A stretch of 64,000 bases of DNA from Alnus glutinosa (taxonomy: Eukaryota; Streptophyta; Magnoliopsida; Fagales; Betulaceae). Numbering within the stretch: position 1 is the stretch's first letter; every line of letters starts with the position of its first letter. The DNA lies in NCBI RefSeq assembly GCF_958979055.1, contig NC_084896.1:24314501-24378500 (forward strand), given 5' to 3'. The position numbers and the translations under genes were made by a program. Below are positions 1-10,920 of this stretch, in pieces. The notes below the pieces were generated by a model, which was given only the letters and a program-made list of their open reading frames with translations, ran no database searches and had not been told where the DNA came from.

Positions 1-240
1 ATGTATTACAGATCGATCGAGAGAATAACTCGATTACCCTACTTATGAAAAGAACTGGCCACTTTGTAGAGGAAATCAAAGAAGGGTCGGATTTCTTTAG
101 ATTTTCATGTGTTGTCCATATCAGTAGGAAAGTTAATTCAGCGGCTCACATCTTAGCAAGGGAGACAACCACTCATGTAATAGATTTGTAAGATATTCTA
201 AGTAGCATCTGCAGGGTATTGTAAGTAGGGAACGAGTTTG
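1..240 (+). pseudogene. RNase H-like (RVT_3) fragment of a LINE-type element, truncated by the window edge
   Basis: Frame 3 from about 54 to 191 encodes a peptide ending in a stop at 189-191. It contains FVEEIKEG, VVHISRKVNSAAHILARE and THVID. This resembles the C-terminal end of the plant RNase H-like domain found at the 3' end of LINE polyproteins and in their scattered remnants, where an Ile-x-Arg-x-x-N-x-x-A-H-x-L-A pattern is typical. The reading frame upstream is unclear and runs off the window. There is no reverse transcriptase in view. I read it as a decayed fragment, not a gene. A second, different fragment of this domain lies at 51654-52030 on the other strand. Confidence 0.6.
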
Positions 241-1779
241 TCCTTAGATCGTGATATTGGATCAATTTGATCTATTCTATAAGAATGGTTTTTTGTTAAA
301 AAAAAAATAATAATAATTTCAATCAATTATTTATTTATTTATTTATTTTTGGGTTGGTTAGGATTGTCACATGAGCACTGTAAGATAATTACGGGAGTAA
401 AAATGTAGTTTTTAGCATTACTCAATAAATACATAATTGGAGAAACTGCACTTACCTCCCTCAAATTACCACAATATTTGTATTGTCCCTCTCAAACTAT
501 CAATTTTTTCAATTTACCTCGTTGAACTTTCAAAGCCCAAAGGAGTTGCAATATTACCATTATGCGCAAAAAAAGGACAAAACTACCCTACACATAAGAT
601 AAAATAATAATAACAAAATGAAAAATGAAAAAAAAAAAAAGGGTCAAAAAAATCAGAAAACAAAAAGGAAAAAATAGAAAGAAAAAAACGACAAAAAGGG
701 GGGGGGAAAGAAGAAGTAAAAATCAAAAAAAAAAAAAAAAAAAAGAGTAAAAAATCAGAACAAATCGAAAAAGACAAAAAAAATAAAAAAGAGTAAAAAA
801 TCAGAACAAATCGAAAAAGACAAAAAAAAATAAAAAAGAAAAAAGTGAAAAATTCTGAAATGATCCATGGCTAGCCATGGGTCACGACGTTTTATTTTAT
901 TTTTTTCTAAATTTTTGTTTTTTTAAATTGTTTTGATTTTTTTTTTTTTTTATAAATTTTGCTTATTATTTTTTATTATTTTTAAATACTATTAAAGTTT
1001 GATCTAATGATAATTTTAACCGTCACATTAACTTTAAAGTTTATGTCCCTTGTTAATTCTAAATTTTCATTGAATCAAACCACTTGTGATGACTTATACA
1101 TTTGAAAAATATGATTTGATGCCCATAATAAAAAATAAAATTACAATTGGAAGCCGATAACCATTAAGGACAAATTGCATGTTGTGACTTCTTAGCGACA
1201 AAAAGTGTCACTAAAAATAGGACACAAAGATGGTCCTTTAAGATTCATGCATGTATGTATATATATATATATATTTGAATTCTCTTTCGTTTGTTATATC
1301 TCCCATGAAAGCGATTAGACATATTAGTTAGTTTATTTATTTATTTTTTGGATGATTTCTTAAATATCAATCATGCATGCCCTTTCTGTAGCCTCGACCA
1401 TGCTTCATGGGGCCATTGTTGTGGTCGATTTTCCAGCATACTACATGTTCTATCCATTTCATTATAAGCAATGTTCTTTGTTTTGTAGTCCATACGGGCT
1501 AGGTTTCTTTGCTAGGTTAGTGCTATTTTGTTCAATGTAAGGAATCTCAAAATAAATTGTTTGAATAAAAAAGGAAAAGCCCAATCATATGAACAAAGAA
1601 TGACCTAATTTAGTTCATTTTCTTCTTAGTTTTTTATTTTTTGTTCTTTTGTATGGTAAGAAGGTCTCGAGAAGCTTATTAGTATGTTAATCTAATTTTT
1701 AATAATTAAAAATAAAGGTGGAGACATCACGTTTTTTTTAAGAAAATAAAGAGACAGAGGTTTGTGGTAGGTCACTAAC
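241..1779. other. AT-rich intergenic DNA without a gene
   Basis: Long A and T runs (for example 725-743 and 931-950), a (TA)n tract near 1258-1275 and polypurine tracts at 600-850. The perfect 16-bp palindrome CCATGGCTAGCCATGG lies at 866-881. The stretch at 440-530 has the look of the outer end of an AT-rich Mutator-type MITE (a run beginning ggagaaactgcacttacctc), but no matching opposite end was found. The apparent short ORFs are low-complexity Phe/Ser or Lys runs. Confidence 0.6.
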
Positions 1780-2045
1780 GGTTAGAATAAAAATTAAATG
1801 ATTAAATTTATCTATTTTTAATAGTTTATAATTATTATTTTTGGATAAATAATTATTTAATATGGTATTAAAGCCGAATGCCTTGAGTTTGAATTTTGAC
1901 TTCACTATTTACCCAATTTCAATTAAATATTTCACGTGTTAAACATTACTTATTAAATAAGCGTTTGAGCCCACACATGAAAAGGAGTGCTAGACTATAA
2001 ATTAAATTATTAAATTTAATCTCTCTTATTAACTAGAGTATAAGA
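1780..2045 (+). mobile_element. TRIM-like mini-retroelement, copy A
   Basis: An AT-rich terminal segment (about 1788-1850, with attaaatgattaaatttatc) is followed by a degenerate initiator-Met tRNA primer-binding site, tatggtattaaagcc (1860-1874), then about 110 bp of internal sequence with ttcacgtgtt. A polypurine-like tract, catgaaaaggagtgcta (1976-1992), is followed by a second copy of the terminal segment (about 1998-2035). This short LTR-PBS-PPT-LTR layout is that of a terminal-repeat retrotransposon in miniature. Homologous copies lie at 5430-5640 (+) and 63070-63240 (-). There is no coding capacity. LTR limits are approximate. Confidence 0.6.
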
Positions 2046-2084
2046 GTAGTGCTATAAACTATTTTTTTTTTTTTTTTCATAATG

Positions 2085-3530
2085 TTGACATGGTAGTTAT
2101 TGGGAAAATTATCATTCTCAAATCCAAGTGAGCCCACGACCAAGCATTGGGCCCAGTCTGTCCAATCGACCCGGCAAGATCTGCTCGGTCATCTGGGTCT
2201 CTGATATTCATTACAGAGTCTTATGAATGTCCTCGGTCAGTCGAACCAGGGATGATCTCAGAACAATAGTCTTGGGAATACAAGATGAAGACACAAAATG
2301 CCCATATCTAGTTGGTCCCGGGAATGACTTTCCAGGGATCACCACAAGGCGATAAGGATGAAACATGCTTCAATGTTTATCCTAAAATTACAGCCGGAAT
2401 TCATGGGATAAGGTTTGGTCTCATAAATCCCTAGCAAGTTGCAGAAGGGCTCTATCCCGAGTTTCTCGGGATAAAGTCTTATCCCACAAAATATGGGATA
2501 AAGATACCTGATACCTAGGGCTGATCAAATACCTGCATCCCCCGCCCCAACTTGCATCCCCGCCCCACCCCGCCCCTAAAATCTTGGGTTTTAAGTATTT
2601 TTTGCGGGTGCGGGTAAAAAATTGATATACCCGTGCGGGGTGGGGCAAGTTGCGGGTTAGGGTTTTAAAAAACCCCGGGGACCTGCCCCGCCTCGCACAA
2701 TTAAAAAATAAAAATAAATACCCTACTAACCTAGCAGTGCCCCCCCCCCCCCCCCCTTCCCATTTTTTCCTTTCTTTTCTTCCTAATCCTAGCGCCACCC
2801 CTTCTCCTCTTCTTCTTCTTCTTCTTCATGATTTACGTCGTGTTGCGTCTGCTTCAATGGAATTATGGAAGTCGATAGGCCTCGCCAAGTCACCGATTTT
2901 GTGGGAACGTCATGAACAGTGGGAACGTCAGGGTTGGCAAGGAGACCAGGAACGGTGGGAAGATCGTCGACGCTCGCTTCAAGAGGCCTCGCTGAGTCGC
3001 CGATCTTGAGGTCAGTGGCCTCTCATCCATTTTTTGTGATTTGTTTGAGTCTAGTTGTTGTGATTTGTTTGTGATTTTCTTGTTTGAATTTGATTTTGTT
3101 TAAATCTTATTTTCTTGTTTGGTTCCTGAGAAAATCTAGCTTTGGTTTAGTTTCTCATTTTTCTAGATCTAGGTATTAAACCCGCATATCCCCGCATAAC
3201 CCGCACCCCCTGCCCCACATCACCCCGCACCGCACGGGTTCTCCCCATTTTGTGCGGTTTGCGGGTGCGATTTTCGCAACCCGCAGGGGTGCGGGGCGGT
3301 GCCAAAAAAGGGGCATCCCCCCCCGCCCAATGCTCAGCCCTATTGATACCTATATAAAATCAGCTAACAAGAAGTCCTATAGGAACTGGACTCTTAGAAA
3401 AATAAGTTTGATCCCATACGATTTAGGGATTAGACTCCTAATGGAATTGTACCACAATATTTCCATTATCTCATAACTGTGTGTCTATAAATAGGTTGTG
3501 ACCCAGATTTCCAACAAATGGCCAAAACAA
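2085..3530 (+). other. Possible LTR remnant, split by the hAT element at 2516-3342
   Basis: The sequence on either side of the hAT element (2085-2515 and 3343-3530) is less AT-rich than its surroundings and reads as one unit. It has a repeated gggataa motif and a TATA-like ctataaatag at 3484-3493, followed by an ordinary leader. The look is that of a retroelement LTR or promoter region, but I found no primer-binding site, polypurine tract or coding sequence to prove it. Given as a possibility only. Confidence 0.25.
2516..3342. mobile_element. Non-autonomous hAT element 1 (CCCGCACC-type subterminal repeats)
   Basis: The ends are TAGGGCTGATCA and, inverted, TAGGGCTGAGCA. They are flanked by ctgatacc (2508-2515) and ttgatacc (3343-3350), an 8-bp target duplication with one mismatch, as expected for hAT. 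Both subterminal zones (2530-2700 and 3180-3320) are crowded with CCCCGC/GCGGGTGCGGG motifs in both orientations, likely transposase-binding repeats. Between them is unrelated sequence: an 18-bp C run (2740-2757), a CT-rich leader with a CTT repeat (about 2809-2827) and an open frame running to 3009. It encodes no transposase. The insides look like a captured promoter or 5' gene end, but I cannot name the donor. Confidence 0.8.
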
Positions 3531-4403
3531 TGTGGGCAACTTTGGCCTCTTTTATGGGCTTTTTCTTTCTTTTCTTTCTTTTTTTTGCCTCTTTTGATTT
3601 TTTTTTTCTTCACTTCTCTTTCAATTTTTTTTTTTTTTTTTTGGTCTCCCTTATGATCTTTAGGGTTTAACCACACTTTGAAACCAAGAAAAAAACAAAG
3701 AAGTGACGCGCCTCCAGAGGAGGCACTTGAAGCCAATTGGCATTTTTTTTTTCTCGTCTTTTGTCTTTTTTTTTTTTTTTTTTTTTTTGTCATCAGATTA
3801 CAGCAAAATAAAATCAAATACAAAGGGAAACGATCCCCTCCACCGAAAAAACTTGATAGAAACAATCACCTGATCAATGTGGTTGAAAAAGTCGTAGAGT
3901 TGCGAATCGGCCACGTTCTATGTAAGATCTCTGAAGTACAAAGGCGTGGACACAAACTGGCCCACTCTGCAGGAAACGATGCTAGGCAGAACGACTAGAC
4001 ACCTTTTCTTTTCTTTTTTGACCAAAAAAAAAAAAAGAAAAAAGAAAAATCTTACTGTCTCATATGGTTTTGCCGTATGATATAATGGAATGATTAGAGA
4101 CAGAGCCATGAGAAAAATAAGGAAAGAGAGGAAGAAGTGCAAGCCTTTCCTAAGAACATAAGCATAAACACATGGAGAGAGGAAAAAGAAATGCTATTCT
4201 CTGTGACTCAGAGAGACGTGGCCACGTGGGCAAGAAACTAGGAAACAGTACTAAAATGATTTCGTGATTGTGAAAACAATCCCAAAAAAGGAAATTATAG
4301 AAAAATAAAAGAAAATAAGGGTTTCGTGATTGTGAAAACAATCTGAATAAAAAAGAAATAACAGGGAAATAAAAGAACTAAAAAAATAGAAATAAATAAA
4401 TTA

Positions 4404-4441
<38 letters not shown>

Positions 4442-4483
4442 AAAGATTTGGCCCAGAATCTGACAATTGGCGTTAACCTATTA
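3531..4483. other. Intergenic DNA with pyrimidine tracts and a (TA)n array
   Basis: T- and CT-rich runs at 3541-3650 and 3746-3788, an A-rich run at 4026-4046 and an uninterrupted (TA)n array at about 4410-4436. The sequence ttcgtgattgtgaaaacaat occurs at 4260-4279 and again at 4322-4341, a small direct duplication. I see no gene; open frames here are low complexity. Confidence 0.55.
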
Positions 4484-4726
4484 GCTCTGATACCATAGAA
4501 AAAAACATAAAGCTGAAAGAAAATAAAGCGGAATAATAAGAAATAGAGACAAGAATTTTACGTGGTTCGATCTATGACCTACATCCACAGGATAAAGCCC
4601 AAAGGGCTACATTATGCTTTTATTGAATGATTGAATACAATGAGTGCTCTCTTATTTATAGAGAGGAAAATATGAATGAACCTTCTATCTTAGCAATGCG
4701 GGACTACCAACATATTATCTTTAACA
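4484..4726 (-). mobile_element. Copia-type LTR with adjoining primer-binding site (remnant)
   Basis: Read on the minus strand, an LTR of about 231 bp begins TGTTAAAG at 4726 and ends near 4496. It is followed at once by TGGTATCAGAGC (4495-4484), the initiator-Met tRNA primer-binding site used by most plant Copia elements. Within the LTR are a TATA box (tataaata, near 4654-4661), an AATAAA signal (near 4619-4624) and the stretch acgtggttcgatctatgacc, a familiar plant Copia-LTR sequence. The internal region ends after about 50 bp in the TA microsatellite. No gag, pol or second LTR is present, so this is a truncated relic. The LTR terminus reads CTA instead of the usual CA. Confidence 0.7.
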
Positions 4727-4756
4727 AGAAGTAACAACCAAATATACAAATGAACA

Positions 4757-5277
4757 AAGAACCACTGAACTTCTGCATTCAAATACTTGCACAACAAAAA
4801 GGTTTCAAAATTTCCAGTGAAACAAACAGTTTACGAAAGCAACAGAATAATATTTTTCAAGACAAACACGAGCAAGTGAAGCTGAAGCTCATAGACTGAC
4901 CTGGAAACCTCTTTCCAGAGACATCGTGGCAAACTACTCCCAGTCCTGGCCGCAACCGGGACCCGGTACTATCAGGGATCATGGGCTTCCCATGAAGACC
5001 ACCAGACCCTGCCAACGCCCAAATGAAGTTGTCCCGGCTCGTCGACGACCTAGACCCCAACAAGCATGCCATAGCCATCGCGGCGGAGGCCGCATTCGCG
5101 GCTATTCATGCGGCGGCCGAGGTCTGGTTAGTTGTATTCGTTATTTGTTTGTTTGTGTTTCTTTAATTCCTAGTTCCAAAATTTATTTCTGAAGATAACA
5201 AAAGCAGTCTAAGCTTCAGCTTCATTTTGAACCCTTTTGTTGTACAAGTATTTGAACGCAGAAGTTCAATGGTTCTT
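4757..5277. mobile_element. Inverted-repeat element carrying a captured gene fragment (Pack-TIR type)
   Basis: About 54 bp at 4757-4811 is repeated inverted at 5224-5277 with roughly six mismatches; both arms hold gaacttctgcNttcaaatac. The interior is much more GC-rich than either side and includes an IQD-family coding fragment (see 5027-5127). Terminal inverted repeats around host coding sequence are the mark of Pack-MULE or similar elements. I could not find a clean target duplication outside the arms, so the superfamily is open and the true ends may lie a little further out. Confidence 0.55.
5027..5127 (+). pseudogene. Fragment of an IQD (IQ67-domain) gene inside the inverted-repeat element
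   Basis: The plus strand from 5027 reads KLSRLVDDLDPNKHAIAIAA and then an Ala-rich run ending AAAEV. A D-x-x-K-H-A-I-A followed by an alanine-rich helix leading to AAAEVVRLT lies just before the first IQ motif in IQD proteins, which bind calmodulin and microtubules. The match stops at or near GAGGT (about 5119-5124), possibly an exon end with a GT donor, and runs into non-coding sequence. No full frame surrounds it. Donor assignment rests on recall of the family motif, so it is likely rather than proven. Confidence 0.55.
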
Positions 5278-5429
5278 AGTAGAAGGAAGGGCATAACTGT
5301 CATTTGATTATCAGTGAAAGTGTGTCTATAACAAAACGGTGTTGTTTTATACTACAGCATCTATGCGGTACTTTTTAGTACCGCACAGAAGCCGAATCCC
5401 TTTCTATCAGCTTAAGCTTTTAGAAAAAA

Positions 5430-5640
5430 ATAGTAATTTAATATGGTATCAGAGTAAAGATCTTAAGTTTGAATAGTCTCCTTCATTTCGGTTAAATATT
5501 TCACGTGTTGGGCCTTTTCTATTAAAAAGAAGTTTGAGCCAACACATGAAAGGGAGTGCTAAAGACTTACAATATTGAAATTATTTCTTTTTTATCGATT
5601 TAAACTTCTAAAAAAAAGTGATAGTTTAACATTAATTACA
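5430..5640 (+). mobile_element. TRIM-like mini-retroelement, copy B
   Basis: Homologue of copy A. It has a primer-binding site, tatggtatcagag (5441-5453), the shared internal block with ttaaatatttcacgtgttgg (from about 5494) and a polypurine tract, acatgaaagggagtgctaa (5544-5562). Similar AT-rich terminal segments flank it (about 5405-5440 and 5595-5630, both with cttNtagaaaaaaa-type sequence). No coding sequence. This copy keeps a better primer-binding site than copy A. Confidence 0.6.
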
Positions 5641-6249
5641 TCACCAAGGGTGAATTGAATGGCAAGAGACAAGCTCTATGCTTTTGTACGGGTGGGCATA
5701 TTATGTGTTGGCATCTTTATGTGTGATACCTCTCATATAATATAAGTTTCCGATTTGAAGGATAAAGTTTTTTTCTCAAAATTCTTTTAATACATTCTCA
5801 TGAATCGATATATGTTTTCAGAACATATAATTTAGACATACATGTCAGAGTCACATGTTTTAAGGATAGATGTTAGTTTAATATACTAGATTAGAAAAAA
5901 TTTCTCAAATCCAATTTAAATGAAAACTTTTTCCAGATTTTAATTGCCCTACAATTTATTTATTAATGAACAAATATTTTCTTCAAATTAGGTTGGAGGT
6001 TCCTCAAATCTAGTCTATAAAATTATCATGTGTTCTTTAAACATATAAGAATTATATACTTTTTTAAGAGCAATAAAAGAGTTAGCAAAAATTTATTAAA
6101 AAAGTATATGTTTCTCACGTGCTATTAAAAAAAAAATGTATTTTTCACATGCTAACAGACACATGACAATATTATAGTTTAAATTGAAAGAATTCCCTCA
6201 AACTTGATTTCATAATAATAATAAAGAACAATATAATGTTGTACCAAAG
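5641..6249. other. Intergenic DNA, no gene seen
   Basis: AT-rich sequence without coding signal. A short imperfect direct repeat, gttagNaaaaatttattaaaa / cacatgctaacagacacatg, lies around 6080-6160. Nothing else supportable was seen. Confidence 0.5.
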
Positions 6250-6385
6250 GGGACGGATCCTCTCCGTTGAAACCAACTGGAGAGCCAATCCTTTATAAGT
6301 GGAGGGTAAAATTGTCCAATAAAATGTGAAAAGACAATTTTGCCCTCCACATATAATCGACCGGGAGAGTCTCCAAATCCGTCCC
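6250..6385. repeat. Fold-back MITE
   Basis: About 136 bp that folds on itself. The ends gggacggatcctctcc (6250) and, inverted, gggacggatttggagactct match. Further in, tggagggtaaaattgtcc (6300-6317) pairs with gacaattttgccctcca (6333-6349). The arms cover nearly the whole unit. Flanking AAAG may be a short target duplication, but this is not certain. It is followed by an (AAT)n tract at about 6410-6435. Confidence 0.65.
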
Positions 6386-6407
6386 AAAGAGTCCCATCAT
6401 CCATTTA

Positions 6408-6443
<36 letters not shown>

Positions 6444-6716
6444 GAAAAAGAAAAAGAAAAAAAGGTCTTAATAGCTAATGGTTAACATCCACCAAGGACC
6501 ATTACTTTTGAGTGTTGCTATATGATCAAACCCATCTAAGGGGTGGGCCACTGGATCATAATATATTGATTTAGTGGGCCATGTTTATTGTTTACACAGA
6601 AGACAGGCGCTGTAGACAAAATTGTTGTTCCTTTCACAGAAAGGCATACTCAATTCAATTCCCTGTCAATCTTAGTCTAATTAACGTTAGTTAATTTTGA
6701 AAAGGCCAGGCTAGAA

Positions 6717-6750
<34 letters not shown>

Positions 6751-8349
6751 TTTGTTTATTTAAAGTACAATTAATCCTAATATCAGATTGGATGCTCTTA
6801 CCTTTAAATCCTCCATTCACATCCAAGCAAAGTTAATTCAAGTCTCTGTTAAACCCAGTAGGCCAGCCCAAATTGCAAAATTCCAACAGTTAACTTATTT
6901 TATTTTTTCGCTTCGAATTTTAACATTACTAACCATTTTTTCAACAATCATTTTTAACAACCAAAAATTGTTGATTAAACAGTCAGAAACTGATGTTTCA
7001 ACAGTAAAAAAACTGTTATTGTAATTCTATAAAAGAATGATTTCAGAAATTTGAACCTCGTAATACTTCTTTTCATCTTTTGTTGATAAACATTTTTTTA
7101 TTCATAATTTACAACATGTATGCTATATTCGGGCAGTGTTGTGCCTTGAAGACAAAATTATCGTGTTCTCTTTGCAAAACTTATTATGTAAGTGAAAGAC
7201 AATATTTGTCTAAGAGATGTATTAAAACTTGTCGTAGTGTCTAGATTTCAGCCATTAATTCCTATATAGTAGTGTTATGTATTAGTTTATTATAATTCTA
7301 AATATCCCACATTATATTTCCAATAGGTGCCATCCTTAAAACCTAGTATCGACATTATCAAATGTTTTATGGTGTTTGTTGTCATCATATTCTTAAATAT
7401 TCAAGCAATTTTCTCACTGCCAAATTGATGACAGGATACTTGAAAAATAGAGAAAATGATCATCGAAAATCCATCGGTGTTCGAAGGATCGCAAACACTC
7501 CATTATATTACTTAAGTTAGTACATTGTTTTACAAAATAATTGAATAGAAAAAGATATTGCTCATATATATTTTAATTTGAAAGACTCTTGAATATGACA
7601 TCTAGATGCTTGCAACGTGGCACGTGCATGTGCATCTGTTCGCTATGTAACATAAAACTTTGCAAAGAAATAAACGCCAAGAAAACTTTCCTAGCATTTA
7701 TTGGCTGATTTACGACGTTTAAAATAGTAAACAAAGAAAAGAAAAAGAAATGCGCCTTTTTAATGCACGCGGTGGTTGATGTTGTCTAATTACTATTTAG
7801 TGGGAGCTGTTCTCCATGTAGTCGTGGGCTTATACAGTTACTTTTCACGTAGTAGGGTGCTTGAATAGGTTTGTCCACCTATAATTTATATCCCCGGCCA
7901 ACACTATATATCTCTATTAAACACGTACTCAAATTGACAAAAACGGATACGTATATATTTGTTGTTGCTATGTTTTTTTAATTGCTAATTTAAAATAAAT
8001 AAATAAAATTCTTACTGCTGATCACACTTTCACACTTCATGTGATTTGTAATTGCCACCATGTTCTTCAACTCCAACTTAACAAAAAAAAGAAAAAAGAA
8101 GAAGAAGGGTTTAATTTGAATTTGTTGATACGTATACTATATATGTTTCTTTTTGTGACCACAACAGGAAAATAACCAAGTTCTATAATGTGCTTCTTAT
8201 TACGCTAGCATAATTATTTATAAATCAGAAGAGAGAAATAAAGCTAGCATGCACGGCCTTCCCTTTGGGTCCCAAGCCATGATGCCTTCTTTTGTCTCTC
8301 CAACACCCTTCCTCTTTACGCCCCCATCCACGTGCACCACTAATCTAAG

Positions 8350-8380
<31 letters not shown>

Positions 8381-9011
8381 TGGGCAGCTTGATAGAAAAG
8401 CTTGGTCATGATCTTTGATGGTGAGCCCAGCAATTGGCCACTTTTTCTCATGCAGAAGAGAGGATCGAGTCCATTTGAAAAAGAGATCGAGTGGGAGAGA
8501 GGGAGGGTGACGACCTTTTTCTCAAGTTGGGGCTGTCAAATCGGGGGTGACAAGAGACTAAAGAAGCATGACCATGCCATTATTATTTGGTTGTTATAAA
8601 GTCATTAGACATATTAGATTGGTAGCCTTTTGATCCCTTTTCCCTACTTCAGATTACGACTCTACATGTTCATGCTTCTTTGACGTTTACTGTCTATGAT
8701 TCTCCAACTTATAAGCATTCACACCCATCTAGCTTCAAGATATTTTGGCTTGTCGGGACCTAAATTTGGGTGAAAATATAGCTGTAATACTCACCAAAAG
8801 TTCAATAAAAATAAATAAAAATAAAAATAAGAACACTTTTGACTCATGTTTCTTCATAACATGACATGCACAATAACGTACATGACTTTAAAATGTAGGT
8901 GTTTTAAAAAAAATGATAATTAAATAACATGGTAAAAATAAATAGCTAAAATATATATTGAGACGTAGGTGCGCGCATGTTAGAATAGATAGTGAGACGT
9001 AGCTAAAATAG
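6386..9011. other. Intergenic DNA with microsatellites, no gene seen
   Basis: (AAT)n at 6410-6435, (AT)n at about 6719-6745 and (GA)n at about 8353-8380. The open frames of 60-80 codons (for example 6788-7024 and 8402-8599) have no recognisable domain, and their codon composition follows the local AT content. A possible promoter or untranslated leader cannot be excluded around the GA tract, but no start codon followed by a credible coding exon was found. Confidence 0.5.
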
Positions 9012-9255
9012 AAAGTTTTAATCTCACTCATCCGTGAGAATTTTCTGTTAAATTCTGTTAAAATTTTCAAATTACCCTTCTTGTTAGGATTTAGGTGTTG
9101 GTTATAATTTAATGAAATTTACAAAAATACTCATGCCTGAATCTTTGAAAAAATTTATAATTTTTTTTTTTTAAAAAGAAACACAGAGGTATTTTGACAA
9201 TTTTGATAGAATTTAACAGAAAATTTTAACGGATGACTGAGATTGAAACTTTCTG
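9012..9255. repeat. AT-rich inverted-repeat MITE (family also at 31890-32375)
   Basis: About 60 bp beginning gaaagttttaatctcactca recurs inverted at the other end (gaaagtttcaatctcagtca when reverse-complemented). The middle contains ggatttaggtgttggttata and cctgaatctttgaaaaaatt; both recur in inverted orientation at 32090-32160 within the Pumilio gene intron. No coding sequence. Length and long AT-rich arms suggest a Mutator-type MITE, but a target duplication was not resolved. Confidence 0.6.
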
Positions 9256-9422
9256 AAAAATGAATACCTTAAAGTGAGACGTTTTAAAGTTTAGATACCT
9301 TCTTTTAAAATAAGTGAAAATTCAAGAGTTAGAAGTAAAATTTTCTCTTATTAGTACCACCGAAATTTCTCTAACAATTGTTTTGGTGAACACAAAAAAA
9401 AATATGATTTCGAGAGATAATT

Positions 9423-9527
9423 TTTTTTTTGACATGTTTCCCACAAAAAAGAGAAGGGGAATTCGAACTAGTGACCTTTGCCTCATGAGGCGTAGTCTTC
9501 AACCAATTAAGTTACCCTTTAGGCACA
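9423..9527 (-). mobile_element. tRNA-derived SINE with 16-bp target duplication
   Basis: Read on the minus strand, the body carries an A-box-like taacttaattgg and a B-box-like ggtcactagttcgaattcc, then ends in a poly(A) tail (a T run at 9421-9430 on the plus strand). The perfect 16-bp direct repeat ATTTCGAGAGATAATT flanks it (9407-9422 and 9528-9543), which is decisive for target-primed retroposition. Length about 105 bp. The internal pol III promoter boxes explain its own transcription. It shares box layout with the SINE at 12433-12552. Confidence 0.85.
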
Positions 9528-9548
9528 ATTTCGAGAGATAATTGTTTA

Positions 9549-9936
9549 GAGCACTCACATTGGATCATGTAAAAGCCCCTCTAAATCTATAATAGATAAC
9601 AAACTTACAAAAACACCGCTCCATTGGATTATCTATCCTAAATCTAAAATAGAGTTTTGGTAGATTTGTGAATAATAGAACTCTACATGTGGAGTTGCAC
9701 TATTCACCAATCTATCCATTATTTTATTGTTTTGTACATACAAAAAGTGAAAAAATTAAAATGACAAAAAGTAGAAAATAGATAAAAAGAATAAAATAAG
9801 AGTAAAAAATGAGTATAAAGTTAAGAATAGATAATCGGATGGAGTGTGCCTTTTAAAACCCATTAGCTAAATTAGATAAAGTGAGTTTTGATTAACTATT
9901 TTAAATTGAAATATACACAATTCAATGTGAGTGCTC
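9549..9936. mobile_element. TIR MITE with GAGCACTCACATTG ends
   Basis: The left end gagcactcacattgga and the inverted right end gagcactcacattgaa match over 14 of the first 16 bases, and both ends are bordered by TA. The inside is AT-rich and non-coding, with atagataaNc repeated near both ends. A related but degenerate end, attgtgagtgctctta, lies at 33903-33918 in the Pumilio gene. Superfamily unassigned; a TA border would fit Tc1/mariner. Confidence 0.7.
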
Positions 9937-10446
9937 TAACAATAGAAAACAAAAAGATTTGAATGGTCGTGAAATCTTGAAGTAATTAATAAAAATTGGC
10001 TGGCTCGATGGAAACAAATTTGGTTATGAAAACTGCCTTCTTTTTGTTGCAAGGAAAAAGGAGGAGACAATTTTGGTGATTTAAGATTCAGAGGCGTCAG
10101 AAAAGCCCATGGGACATGAGTCATGACTTTGAACTGCAGCCAGTAGCTGCAACAATAGGCCAGTAATCTGGCCAATTATTCCTCGCCACCTGTCTCAAAT
10201 TATAATAATGGGAAGCAGCCCTCCTTTTTTTTTTTTTATTTTTTTTTTTATCATTATTAGTTATTGAAAAGAAAAATATGTAGGAAGTCAAGTCTTCACT
10301 CTTCAGGTTACATCTTCAAAAAAAATATGTTATAACACTATTTAATCTAAAAATTTAAATATTTAAATTTAGACCTAACATAATCAACATTATTATCATT
10401 AATAATAAGATGACCCATTCGAATATTAGGATATTTTCCAGTTCAT

Positions 10447-10920
10447 TTGAAAAGACAAAAATACCTCTATACTATAAGGAGCCGGATACTTTCTAGCTCA
10501 AGTAAAATGGAGATAATCCGTTTTGTGCACTTAACTTTTTTTTTTTTAAAGAAATTCACACCCTTAATTATGCCAAACTACTCACCCTTTTTTTTTTTCT
10601 TCTTCTTCTTCTTGATTCACGTTACTATGATAAAATTGGATTCAAATCCATTAACTTAAATTTTCGTCTAAAAAATTATAAAAAGACAAAAATACCCCTA
10701 TACTATAAGGAACTGAATACTCTCACGTTCAAGTAACCTGGAGAGGATCCGTTTCCTACGCTTAACTTTTTTTTTTTTGAAAGAAATTCACACCCTTAAT
10801 TATATGAAACTACTCACTTTTGTTTTTTGTTTTTTGTTTTTGTTTTTCTTCTTCTTTCTTAAATGATTCACGTTACTATGGTAAAACTGGATTCAAATCC
10901 ATTAACTTAAATTTTTGGGT
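10447..10920 (+). repeat. Tandem duplication of a ~225-bp unit
   Basis: The segment 10452-10665 (from gacaaaaatacctctatact to the attaacttaaattttc end) is repeated at 10684-10915 with substitutions and different T/CT-tract lengths. Both copies contain actataagga, aaattcacacccttaattat and gattcacgttactatg. The inner CT tracts differ (ctt repeats in the first, gtttttt repeats in the second), consistent with slippage after duplication. There is no coding content. Confidence 0.8.

Noticed and set aside
583..777. 64-residue Phe/Ser-rich frame on the minus strand
   Set aside because: Produced by A-rich low-complexity DNA; no domain, no gene context.
2421..3009. Overlapping frames of about 120 residues on both strands
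   Set aside because: They run through hAT subterminal repeats and a C run. At most they are captured cargo, not host genes.
3485..4142. Lys-rich and Phe-rich frames
   Set aside because: Translation of poly-T/CT tracts with no conserved motif.
4484..5640. One large Copia element spanning the LTR and the nearby TGGTATCAGAG site
   Set aside because: The two primer-binding sites point in opposite directions and belong to different families; no gag or pol lies between.
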